DNA of 17,473 nucleotides from an uncultured Bacillota bacterium (GTDB taxonomy: Bacteria > Bacillota > Clostridia > Caldicoprobacterales > UBA3941). The notes under the pieces were generated by a model. The model was not told the origin of the DNA. It did no database searches and worked only from the letters and a program-made list of their open reading frames with translations. The stretch is from assembly GCA_937960725.1 (NCBI GenBank), contig CALGOY010000316.1, forward strand, positions 1-17,473, in the 5' to 3' direction. A program made the position numbers and the translations under genes. The first letter of the stretch is position 1, and the number at the start of each line of letters is the position of its first letter. Shown here one piece after another: positions 7,789 to 14,236 of this stretch.

Positions 7789-8016
7789 ATGATTGTAACA
7801 CAAAATAGTATTATTTTAAATCTGTTTAACGCAAATTATGATGCTGTATTAGAAATCCTAGAACTAGATGCAGTTCAATTAAGTATTACTCTAGAAGAAT
7901 TGCCGTTAGTTTTTAAAACTCTAAAACCTGAGGGCGTTTGGTTCTCCCATATAGAGGGGATCCAGGATAAAGAAACAGCTGATAGGGTAATTAGGTGTAT
8001 TGAAGCTTGGAAATAG
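7789..8016 (+). CDS. Hypothetical 75-residue protein
   Basis: This ORF fills the gap between the divergent YkgJ-like gene and the convergent permease gene. Its product has a globular composition, with alternating acidic and hydrophobic helix-like stretches (LEILELDAVQLSITLEELPL at about 21-40) and a WFSHIEGIQD segment. Codon choice looks like the neighbours, which favours a real gene. Against it, no good ribosome binding site precedes the ATG (only CGAGA), and an in-frame TAG lies 24 bases upstream. It could have an uncertain start or be the remnant of a longer gene. It ends 12 bases before the stop of the convergent permease, with no terminator between them. I recognise no family. Confidence 0.5.
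   Translation: MIVTQNSIILNLFNANYDAVLEILELDAVQLSITLEELPLVFKTLKPEGVWFSHIEGIQDKETADRVIRCIEAWK
7792..7797 (-). promoter_or_regulatory. Possible extended -10 element for the YkgJ-like gene
   Basis: Read on the minus strand, TGTTACAAT is an extended -10 (hexamer TACAAT). TTAAAA lies 16 bases upstream as a poor -35. Transcription would start about 45 bases before the gene. It overlaps the start codon of the divergent 75-residue ORF, so the two would compete. Confidence 0.3.
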
Positions 8017-8028
8017 AATTTTACTGGC

Positions 8029-8817
8029 TTATTCAAGATTTAAATGCTTTTCCAAGATGAATTTGGTCAATAGGAAGTTTCCCACTATCAATAAAATTGG
8101 AACAGGAAGTAAAGACTGTATAAAATTGATGATCTGTGACGGAGTCGGAGAGTTAGATATAATATTAGCTAAAGCTTTATTTCCAAAGGTCAGCAAAACT
8201 ACAGTTGTTACAACCTGATTTATAATATATAGTACTGAATACATTCCAAAAGAAGCTAAGAGCTTGTATTTTGGAAATAGATGGCCCAATGAAATAGCAG
8301 AATATATCATCAATACGTATAATATGAACATTAAAATAGCATAGGAGCATGCTGTCAATAGTCCAGTATATCCCAATGATTCTATAAAAAAGTTGATACC
8401 CCTGGATAGCGCAGCCAATGTATCTTTTATACCAATCAAGATAGCGATGGAGCTTATAATTACGATTAAGCTTAAGCCGCTCCATAGCATGGAGATGATA
8501 AGTTTACTTACAATGTGTTGCCAAGGTTTTACCGGTAATGTAAACATTAGATACCCTTCGTCGCCCAAAAGGTTTTTATAGAATCTTTGAATCATGATGA
8601 CCAAAGTCATTACGATGATAGCAACGATTAATGTAAAGTATATAATTGAGCTTATAACGCTGAGTGTACTTTGCATATTGAAACTAATGGAATCGCCGAA
8701 AATATCGAATACATTGAAAATTCTATTGATAAGCCCAAATATTAACAATATAAGGTACAGGGGTAGAAAAATTCTTGCAGTTGCTTTAAATTCATGTTTT
8801 AAAAGTTTAGCTAACAT
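8029..8817 (-). CDS. ABC-2 type transporter permease of the Ytr-like operon
   Basis: This 262-residue integral membrane protein has about six hydrophobic segments: 15-33, 52-77, 103-130, 148-177, 187-211 and 236-255. It begins LLKHEFKATARIFLPLY, the usual 'KHE-x-K' amphipathic start of these permeases. A loop with DEGYLMFTLPVKPWQHIVSK (86-105) matches the 'DEGYL-x-x-TLPV' region of Clostridium and Bacillus Ytr-like permeases. Its ATG lies inside the end of the ATPase gene (7-base overlap), so the two are translationally coupled. It is the last gene of the repressor-ATPase-permease unit. The substrate is unknown. In B. subtilis the related ytr operon responds to cell-wall-active antibiotics, but it also has genes that are missing here. 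Confidence 0.88.
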   Translation of the reverse strand: MLAKLLKHEFKATARIFLPLYLILLIFGLINRIFNVFDIFGDSISFNMQSTLSVISSIIYFTLIVAIIVMTLVIMIQRFYKNLLGDEGYLMFTLPVKPWQHIVSKLIISMLWSGLSLIVIISSIAILIGIKDTLAALSRGINFFIESLGYTGLLTACSYAILMFILYVLMIYSAISLGHLFPKYKLLASFGMYSVLYIINQVVTTVVLLTFGNKALANIISNSPTPSQIINFIQSLLPVPILLIVGNFLLTKFILEKHLNLE

Positions 8818-9509
8818 TTGAAGACCTCCCTAAACAAAGAATCTATAGATTTTCCGGTTTCTTCGCGAATTTCATCGACAGACTTTGTTAAAACTAGTTG
8901 GCCGTTTTTTATAAATATAACGTCGTCAAGTATTTTTTCTATATCGGATATAATATGGGTAGATATAATTACCGTTGCGTCTTCATTGTAATTGGCAATG
9001 ATAGTCTCCAATATATAATCCCGGGCAGCTGGATCCACACCGCCGATAGGTTCATCTAACAAATAGAGTTTAGCCTCGCGGCTCATAACTAAGATTAGCT
9101 GTACTTTTTCTTTAGTTCCCTTAGACATCGTTTTAAGCCTGTCTTTTGGTTCGATACCGAGCCTGACCAGCATATCGTATGCTTTTTCGGGATTAAAATC
9201 ATCATAGAAATCCTTAAAAAATTCAATAATATCGCTAACTTTCATCCAATCATTTAGGTAGCTTCTTTCAGGCAGGTAGGAAACAATTTTTTTAGTTTCA
9301 ATGCCAGGTTTATGGTCATCTATTAATATCTCCCCCTTGGTAGGAGTTAAAAGGCCACTGCAGAGCTTTATAAAAGTACTTTTTCCACTGGCATTAGGGC
9401 CGAGCAATCCAATAATTCTTCCCCTGGGAATACTCAAATTGACGTTATCAAGGGCTTTTTTTGTACCAAAAGTTTTGGTCAGATTTTTGCATTCTAAAAT
9501 AATACTCAT
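8811..9509 (-). CDS. ABC transporter ATP-binding protein, YtrB-like
   Basis: This is the 232-residue ATPase partner of the permease that follows. The Walker A is GPNASGKST (37-45), with Ala where Gly is usual. The Q-loop position holds Glu (YLPE, E81). The signature is MSKGT (128-132), Walker B LYLLDE (148-153) and the H-loop His is 185. All elements needed for ATP hydrolysis are present. The length is that of a single compact domain without extension, as in YtrB. The start ATG overlaps the repressor stop codon as ATGA (9506-9509), and the permease start lies within its 3' end. This compact GntR-ATPase-permease order is characteristic of YtrA-regulated transporters. Confidence 0.9.
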   Translation of the reverse strand: MSIILECKNLTKTFGTKKALDNVNLSIPRGRIIGLLGPNASGKSTFIKLCSGLLTPTKGEILIDDHKPGIETKKIVSYLPERSYLNDWMKVSDIIEFFKDFYDDFNPEKAYDMLVRLGIEPKDRLKTMSKGTKEKVQLILVMSREAKLYLLDEPIGGVDPAARDYILETIIANYNEDATVIISTHIISDIEKILDDVIFIKNGQLVLTKSVDEIREETGKSIDSLFREVFKC

Positions 9510-9877
9510 TTTTTCATCTCCTTTGCCATTGAGGATATAATAGACAGAATTTCATCATAATCAAAGCCTAGCTCTGCCATTTTAGTTAAAAAATTTTGTA
9601 TATGTTCCTTAGCCAATTGATTTTTAGCTTTTTTAATCATGTCCACATCCTCCGTTACGTATCTGCCGCTGGTGCGTTGGGTATATAAAAGACCGTCCTC
9701 TTCAAGTTTTGCAAGAGCCCTTTGCATAGTATTGGGGTTTACCGATGCCTCCCGTGCTAGGTCTCGAACCGATGGCAACTTGGAACCGGGCGGGTAAACC
9801 CCGGAGCAAATCTTAAGCTTTATTTGCTCGATCAGTTGGGTGTATATAGGGCGATCCGATGTTAGATGCCAGGGCAT
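9506..9877 (-). CDS. GntR-family transcriptional regulator, YtrA subfamily
   Basis: This 123-residue protein has an N-terminal winged helix at about 10-77. IYTQLIEQIKLKICSGVYPP is the first helix and turn. LPSVRDLAREASVNPNTMQR (34-53) is the helix-turn-helix, and DGLLYTQRTSGRYV is the wing. The C-terminal part is only about 45 residues and helical, as in the YtrA subfamily, where it makes the dimer and no ligand domain is present. The start ATG at 9877 follows GGGAGTGA. It is first in its operon, with an inverted repeat spanning the promoter -10 (9890-9927), so repression of its own operon is very likely. YtrA in B. subtilis is known to repress its neighbouring transporter genes. Confidence 0.93.
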   Translation of the reverse strand: MPWHLTSDRPIYTQLIEQIKLKICSGVYPPGSKLPSVRDLAREASVNPNTMQRALAKLEEDGLLYTQRTSGRYVTEDVDMIKKAKNQLAKEHIQNFLTKMAELGFDYDEILSIISSMAKEMKK

Positions 9878-9889
9878 TAAATCACTCCC

Positions 9890-9927
9890 TTGTATTACTG
9901 TATTAAGGACTTAATACAATAATACAA
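9890..9927. promoter_or_regulatory. Probable operator for the YtrA-like repressor: 18+18 bp inverted repeat
   Basis: The left arm TTGTATTACTGTATTAAG (9890-9907) and the right arm CTTAATACAATAATACAA (9910-9927) are complementary at 17 of 18 positions around a 2-base centre. The one mismatch is 9898 against 9919. Each arm holds two tandem copies of TGTATTA (TAATACA in the other), eight bases apart. It covers the -10 and start point of the operon promoter, where a bound repressor would block RNA polymerase. That YtrA-like protein binds here is an inference from position and symmetry. Confidence 0.8.
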
Positions 9928-9947
9928 AATGGCTTTATTTTTGTCAA
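9919..9947 (-). promoter_or_regulatory. Sigma-A promoter of the Ytr-like operon
   Basis: On the minus strand the -35 is a perfect TTGACA (9947-9942) and the -10 is TATTAT (9924-9919), with a 17 bp spacer. The -10 lies inside the right arm of the inverted repeat. The leader to the start codon at 9877 would be about 35 bases. Confidence 0.85.
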
Positions 9948-9960
9948 TATGTTTTCATAA

Positions 9961-10188
9961 ATTTTTTATAAAACTTTTTATCTGGTAGTTGTATTAGTAA
10001 ATGAATCAGATGCGACAAAAGAATTTATGATTGATTTGAATCAAAGCAATGAATATAATAAAATTTATATCTATGAAACATCAGATCATCGTGATTTAGA
10101 TTGCATTTTCGAAGGCAAATACGACGATCAAATGGGTATAAGCTTAAACCCAATGTCTATATCTACGATTATATTAACGAAGGAGTAG
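9961..10188 (+). pseudogene. 3' remnant of a probable glycoside hydrolase gene
   Basis: A frame with no usable start is open from 9961 (after TAA at 9958-9960) to TAG at 10186-10188. From about 9982 it reads like the C-terminal beta-sandwich of a glycosidase: VVLVNESDATKEFMIDL, then IYIYETSDHRDLDCIFEGKY, then ISLNPMSISTIILTKE. The 'vyeTSd-x-dLe' and 'lpp-S-i-tiil' endings are typical of the last strands of GH30/GH39/GH5-like enzymes. The catalytic domain is absent: immediately upstream is the Ytr promoter of the opposite strand. The first in-frame ATG is at 10027, inside a strand of the fold, and has no binding site. It is best read as the stump left by a deletion or rearrangement ending near 9950-9980. 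The exact family is uncertain. Confidence 0.6.
10031..10059 (+). promoter_or_regulatory. Possible promoter for the LacI-family gene, inside the gene remnant
   Basis: TTGATT at 10031-10036 and TATAAT at 10054-10059 are separated by 17 bp. The -35 forms half of a perfect palindrome, TTGATT-TG-AATCAA (10031-10044), which could serve as a regulator site. It lies about 140 bases before the LacI start. The same bases are in frame with the remnant, so the match may be a coincidence of AT-rich coding sequence. Confidence 0.4.
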
Positions 10189-10200
10189 GGATGATTAGCT

Positions 10201-11238
10201 TTGGATGAAAGGAATAAAAATAAACGTGTGACAATATATGATATTGCCAAAGAAGCGGGTGTTTCAGCAGCTACGGTATCTAGGGCAATTTCAGGCAAAG
10301 GCTATGTATCAGAAAAGACAAAAAAGAAAATTTTAAATCTAGTGGATAAATATAATTTTAAACCAAATATATTTGCAAAAAATTTGCAATCTGGCTTTTC
10401 AAAGACGATCGGGTTTATAGTACCCCATATTGGGCATATGTATTTTGCATCTGTATATTATGAATTCGAAAAATGGGCTTCTCGAAACGGATATATGACA
10501 ATTTTGTTAAATGCAAAAAATGACCGGCAATTAGAAACTAAACTTTTGCAAAGCTTACGGGAAAAACATGTGGATGGGATTGTGATAATGGGAGGCCGTA
10601 TTGATGAGGTAAATCTTGAGAAAAAATATATCAAAGAGATAAAAAATTTAAATAAATTAATTCCCTGTATTTTGTGTAGTGAGAAGGCAAGCAGATTTGA
10701 ATGTTCAGGGATTCATGTAAATGATAAAATAGGAATTAGGCTATTGCTTGAGCATTTATCTTCTAAAGGATACAAAAATATATATATGATAGGTGGCAAC
10801 AGTTCAACATTGCCTTCTTACCTGAAGAAAAAGTATGCTGTAGAGATAGCTCGAGAACTCAATATGGATATAAATACCGAAAAAACTGTCCACAGCAGTT
10901 TTGATTATGAATCTGGATATAGGGATATGTTATCGTTGCTTGAAGACGGGAAATATCCTGATGCGGTTTTATGCATTAATGATTATGTTGCAATAGGTGC
11001 GCTTAAAGCGCTCAAAGAAAAAGGCGTACGAGTGCCACAAGATATGGCCGTAACCGGCTACGATAATGTAGGAGAATCATGGTTAATAACTCCACAAATT
11101 ACTACGATTGATCCTAATTATCCAGTCTATGGTAAGAAAGTATTTGAATGTCTACAGCATTTAATAGAAAATCCCAAAGAGCAAAGACATGAAACTTTAC
11201 TTATTAATCCGGAACTAATAGTAAGGGAAAGCACATAG
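10201..11238 (+). CDS. LacI-family transcriptional regulator
   Basis: This 345-residue protein is of full length for the family. The N-terminal helix-turn-helix is at about 10-35 (VTIYDIAKEAGVSAATVSRA). PNIFAKNL (55-62) is the hinge helix. A periplasmic-binding-protein-like sugar sensor follows, from KTIGFIVPHIGHMYFASVYY (68 on) to the end, including DAVLCINDYVAIGALKALKE and VPQDMAVTGYDNVGESWLIT, both classical LacI/GalR segments. The start is TTG at 10201 after AGGGATGA; a GTG at 10228 would also leave the DNA-binding domain nearly intact. It normally represses sugar-use genes in response to a sugar or sugar phosphate. Here the only sugar-related neighbour is the glycosidase stump upstream, so its targets are elsewhere or lost. 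The gene looks more AT-rich than the transporter genes around it. The effector is unknown. Confidence 0.93.
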   Translation: MDERNKNKRVTIYDIAKEAGVSAATVSRAISGKGYVSEKTKKKILNLVDKYNFKPNIFAKNLQSGFSKTIGFIVPHIGHMYFASVYYEFEKWASRNGYMTILLNAKNDRQLETKLLQSLREKHVDGIVIMGGRIDEVNLEKKYIKEIKNLNKLIPCILCSEKASRFECSGIHVNDKIGIRLLLEHLSSKGYKNIYMIGGNSSTLPSYLKKKYAVEIARELNMDINTEKTVHSSFDYESGYRDMLSLLEDGKYPDAVLCINDYVAIGALKALKEKGVRVPQDMAVTGYDNVGESWLITPQITTIDPNYPVYGKKVFECLQHLIENPKEQRHETLLINPELIVREST

Positions 11239-11266
11239 GAGATTTATAATTAGATGTTTTATTTTT

Positions 11267-11320
11267 AAATTACCTAGGAAATTTTATCATATAGCAAAAC
11301 TTCCTAGGTAATTTTTATTT
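11267..11320 (+). terminator. Rho-independent terminator after the LacI-family gene
   Basis: AAATTACCTAGGAA (11267-11280) pairs perfectly with TTCCTAGGTAATTT (11301-11314). The hairpin extends inward with TTTT/AAAA (11282-11285 with 11296-11299). A T-rich tail, interrupted by one A, follows to 11320. Confidence 0.85.
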
Positions 11321-11328
11321 CAATTTTA

Positions 11329-11357
11329 TTGCTACTGCTGCTGTGGCATGGTAAAAT
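11329..11357 (+). promoter_or_regulatory. Predicted sigma-A promoter with extended -10 for the NatAB-like operon
   Basis: The -35 is TTGCTA at 11329-11334 and the -10 is TAAAAT at 11352-11357, with a 17 bp spacer. A TG at 11349-11350 gives an extended -10. It lies just after the LacI terminator and about 40 bases before the ATG at 11400. Confidence 0.65.
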
Positions 11358-11399
11358 AATACATAAACAATCTGATTAATAGGAAAAGAGGAAATAAAC

Positions 11400-12173
11400 A
11401 TGCTGATAGTTGATAAGATTAGTAAAAAATTTACCCGAACAGTAAAAGTAGGGAAGCGGCGAACTAAAAAGGAGGAATTTTACGCGGTAAATGGAATTAG
11501 CTTTAAAGTAGAGCCAGGAGATATATTCGGCATACTTGGACCTAATGGAGCTGGAAAGACAACTCTTCTTAGAATGCTTGGAGGAGTAATGACTCCTACT
11601 TCCGGAACGGTTTCCCTTCTTGGACAGACACTGTATGATAATCCAAATCGCTATAAAAGTACCATAGGATATTTATCAGGGAATACACGGCTTTATGGAA
11701 GGATGACCCCCAGGGAGCTGCTTTCTATATTTAGTGAATTGTACGGTATAGACAAAGATAGGGCTAAGCAGAGAATTGATGAGATTATAGAGCTTCTTAA
11801 TATGGAGGAGTTTGCCGACGACCGCATCGAAAAGCTCTCCACCGGCCAAACTCAGAGGGTGTCCATAGCTAGATGTCTTATTCATTCCCCTTCTTTGTAC
11901 ATATTCGATGAGCCTACATTAGGCTTGGATGTTTTAAGCAGCCATTCTATAATAGAATTTATGAAGTCGGAGAGCAAAAGGGGCAAGGCCGTTGTTTATT
12001 CAACCCACTATATGGAAGAAGCAGAGACTATATGCAATAAAATAATTCTCTTACATAGGGGAATAGCAATAGCCGAAGGTACCCCTGATAGCTTGAAGAG
12101 AGATACGGGTACAAGCAATATAAGAGATGCATTTATATCCTTAGTTAGGGAGAGGGGCGAGTTAGTTGAATAA
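11400..12173 (+). CDS. ABC transporter ATP-binding protein, NatA-like
   Basis: This is a 257-residue cytoplasmic ATPase. The Walker A GPNGAGKTT is at 47-55. The usual Q-loop Gln is replaced by Ser in YLSGNTRLYGRMTPRE (91-106), a sequence like that of NatA proteins. The signature LSTGQ is at 146-150, Walker B LYIFDE at 166-171 and the H-loop His at 203. A basic insertion at about 14-25 (KVGKRRTKK) interrupts the first strands. AGAGGA at 11387-11392 is a well-spaced binding site. The stop codon overlaps the start of the permease by eight bases. NatAB of B. subtilis exports sodium; whether this pair does the same or exports another substrate cannot be told from sequence. Confidence 0.9.
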   Translation: MLIVDKISKKFTRTVKVGKRRTKKEEFYAVNGISFKVEPGDIFGILGPNGAGKTTLLRMLGGVMTPTSGTVSLLGQTLYDNPNRYKSTIGYLSGNTRLYGRMTPRELLSIFSELYGIDKDRAKQRIDEIIELLNMEEFADDRIEKLSTGQTQRVSIARCLIHSPSLYIFDEPTLGLDVLSSHSIIEFMKSESKRGKAVVYSTHYMEEAETICNKIILLHRGIAIAEGTPDSLKRDTGTSNIRDAFISLVRERGELVE

Positions 12174-14190
12174 ATTTAGAATAAAAGCTTTGAAAGCAGT
12201 CTACAAGAAAGAGATCATAGATGTTTTAAGGGATAAAAGAACCCTTGTTATTATGATTCTGCTACCCCTTATACTCTATCCACTTATAATGCTCGCTTCT
12301 TCCCAGCTTGGAATATTAATTGTGCGATCGCAGGAGGAGAAGGTATTTGATGTGGCTTTTGATTTTCCTCCGGACAATAGATTAGAAAAGCTGATAGAGG
12401 AGCGGTATGAGGATTATAAGATCAATATAAAATACATCGAAGATGTCGCGAAGGCCTTTGAAGATGGGGAAGTGAAATTATACGTTACCCGGGAAATAAA
12501 GAATTCTAAGGAACTATATAAAATATACTATAACTCTTCTGATACAGATGCTAGTACAGCTTTGAATAGGGTTAGGAATCTGTTTAAAGACTATAAGACT
12601 ATGATAACTACAAATTATATAGAAGATGCAGGATTGGATGCAGACTTCATTATGGAACCTATAGCATATGAAGCCGTAGATGTGGCGGAGGAAGAAGAGA
12701 TAACGGGTATGATATTTGGAACGATCCTCCCCTTTATATTGATAGTAGGGGTGGTTACTGGTGCTATGTATCCAGCTATAGATGTAACATCAGGTGAGAA
12801 AGAGAGGGGAACCCTTGAAACTTTGCTAACTCTTCCAGTAAGCAATATGGAATTGATGGGTGGAAAATTTTTAGCAGTATCCACCGTAGCAGTTGCATCG
12901 GCGATCTTAAACTTTATATCTATGGTATTGGTCGGATTATTTATGATTATCAGCATTGCCTCTCAAGCTGCTGGCGGGGAGAAGGCAATCAACATAAGTT
13001 TAGCTCCGCTAATTATTCCATTTATCATAACCCTGGTTTGCCTTGTTGTATTTGCACTGTTTGTCAGCGCCATAATACTGTGCGTAACTTCTTTTGCCAA
13101 GAGTTTTAAAGAAGCAAATAACTATATGACTCCAGTGCTGCTTATATTTATGCTGCCAGCCTTCGTATCTATCGTTCCAGGTGTTAATCTAACTCCAAGA
13201 ACGGCAGCTATTCCGGTAGCAAACATTGCCCTGCTTATTAGAGAAGTTATGGCGCTAAACTATGACGTTACCAATATGGCTATTGTGCTGATGAGCAATG
13301 TTATCTATGCAGTAATCGGAGTTGTAGCATTATCGAAAATATACAACTCAGAAAGCGTATTATTCGGCTCCGGCACTGAATTTAACTTGCTGGAGAGAAG
13401 GAGCCATATCATAAAGGGAAGCAAGGTAACTTTAGGGGACGGGCTAATATTATATTCAGTTGGACTACTGCTACTAATTTATTTAAGCTCCTTTTTTACA
13501 CTAAAACTGGGCTTTTACGGTATAGCTGCAACCCAGCTATTTATATTAGCTCTGCCTCTAATAGCCGCCTTTTATCTTAAGGCAGATTTTAAAAAGACAT
13601 TTAAGCTTAAACTGCCCTGTATTAAAGATATAATTGGTACATTAATTCTTTGGATAGGAACCTTTATACTTGCCAACTTGGTTGGGAATATTTTGTTATA
13701 TTTATTTCCAGAAAATGAAGAGGTTGTCACGCAGCTTAATATTATATTGAAAGGGGATAATCTATGGATCACCCTACTGGTAGTGGCTCTACTGCCAGCT
13801 ATATGCGAGGAATTGTTCTTCAGGGGATTTATATATTCTTCCTTGGAAGGCTCTGTAAAAGTTAGGAATGCAGTTATAATAAATGGATTGATGTTCGCTT
13901 TGTACCATATAGATTTTGTTAGAATAATACCGACATTTATTCTAGGAGCGGCGTTTGCTTTTGCCGTTTCCAAAAGCGGTTCTATCTTCCTATCTATAGC
14001 CATGCATTTTGTTAATAACGCTGTAGGCGTTCTTGCGTTGTTTTATCCTGAAGTTTTCGAAAGCTTGGATCAAGCTATTATGGCAGTTGAAGACGGTTGG
14101 ATTAGGATGGCGATACTTTTGCTGTTGGCAGCTCTACTAATTGCAGCGGGATATAGGATAATAAGCTCTTCGTCCGGAGATAAAAGATAA
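12166..14190 (+). CDS. NatB-like ABC permease fused to a CPBP-family intramembrane metalloprotease
   Basis: This 674-residue membrane protein has two parts. Residues 1-400 are an ABC-2 permease of the NatB type: KKEIIDVLRDKRT (14-26) before the first span at 27-53, a long outside loop at about 54-180, then spans at about 182-202, 235-265, 280-310, 322-338 and 370-390. The coupling loop SGEKERGTLETLLTLPVSNM (209-228) is clear. Residues about 425-665 form a second bundle with all CPBP (Abi/CAAX-protease-like) motifs: EELFFRG (Glu548, Glu549, Arg553), FALYH (His581) and HFVNN (His614, Asn618). The start is TTG at 12166, overlapping the ATPase gene, after AGGGGCGAG. Known relatives of the B. subtilis NatB lack the protease half, though similar fusions occur in Firmicutes. 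The motifs suggest the protease is active; its target is unknown. Confidence 0.9.
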   Translation: MNKFRIKALKAVYKKEIIDVLRDKRTLVIMILLPLILYPLIMLASSQLGILIVRSQEEKVFDVAFDFPPDNRLEKLIEERYEDYKINIKYIEDVAKAFEDGEVKLYVTREIKNSKELYKIYYNSSDTDASTALNRVRNLFKDYKTMITTNYIEDAGLDADFIMEPIAYEAVDVAEEEEITGMIFGTILPFILIVGVVTGAMYPAIDVTSGEKERGTLETLLTLPVSNMELMGGKFLAVSTVAVASAILNFISMVLVGLFMIISIASQAAGGEKAINISLAPLIIPFIITLVCLVVFALFVSAIILCVTSFAKSFKEANNYMTPVLLIFMLPAFVSIVPGVNLTPRTAAIPVANIALLIREVMALNYDVTNMAIVLMSNVIYAVIGVVALSKIYNSESVLFGSGTEFNLLERRSHIIKGSKVTLGDGLILYSVGLLLLIYLSSFFTLKLGFYGIAATQLFILALPLIAAFYLKADFKKTFKLKLPCIKDIIGTLILWIGTFILANLVGNILLYLFPENEEVVTQLNIILKGDNLWITLLVVALLPAICEELFFRGFIYSSLEGSVKVRNAVIINGLMFALYHIDFVRIIPTFILGAAFAFAVSKSGSIFLSIAMHFVNNAVGVLALFYPEVFESLDQAIMAVEDGWIRMAILLLLAALLIAAGYRIISSSSGDKR

Positions 14191-14236
14191 ATGATATTAT
14201 AGGGCTATAGGACAAGTTTTAAGGTGGTGAGGGGAA

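Noticed and set aside
7742..7801. Longer N-terminus for the YkgJ-like protein
   Set aside because: The GGAGG site directly precedes the ATG at 7741, and the extra 20 residues have no binding site and do not resemble the family.
8177..8485. 102-codon second minus-strand frame within the Ytr-like permease gene
   Set aside because: It overlaps the true permease frame, which has the right start, coupling and membrane pattern.
12615..12956. 113-codon minus-strand ORF in the permease half
   Set aside because: It is antisense to the NatB-like domain; its Ile/Thr/Ser-rich composition and lack of a binding site mark it as a shadow.
13572..14003. 143-codon minus-strand ORF inside the permease-CPBP gene
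   Set aside because: It is the shadow of the opposite strand, where the plus frame carries the conserved protease motifs.
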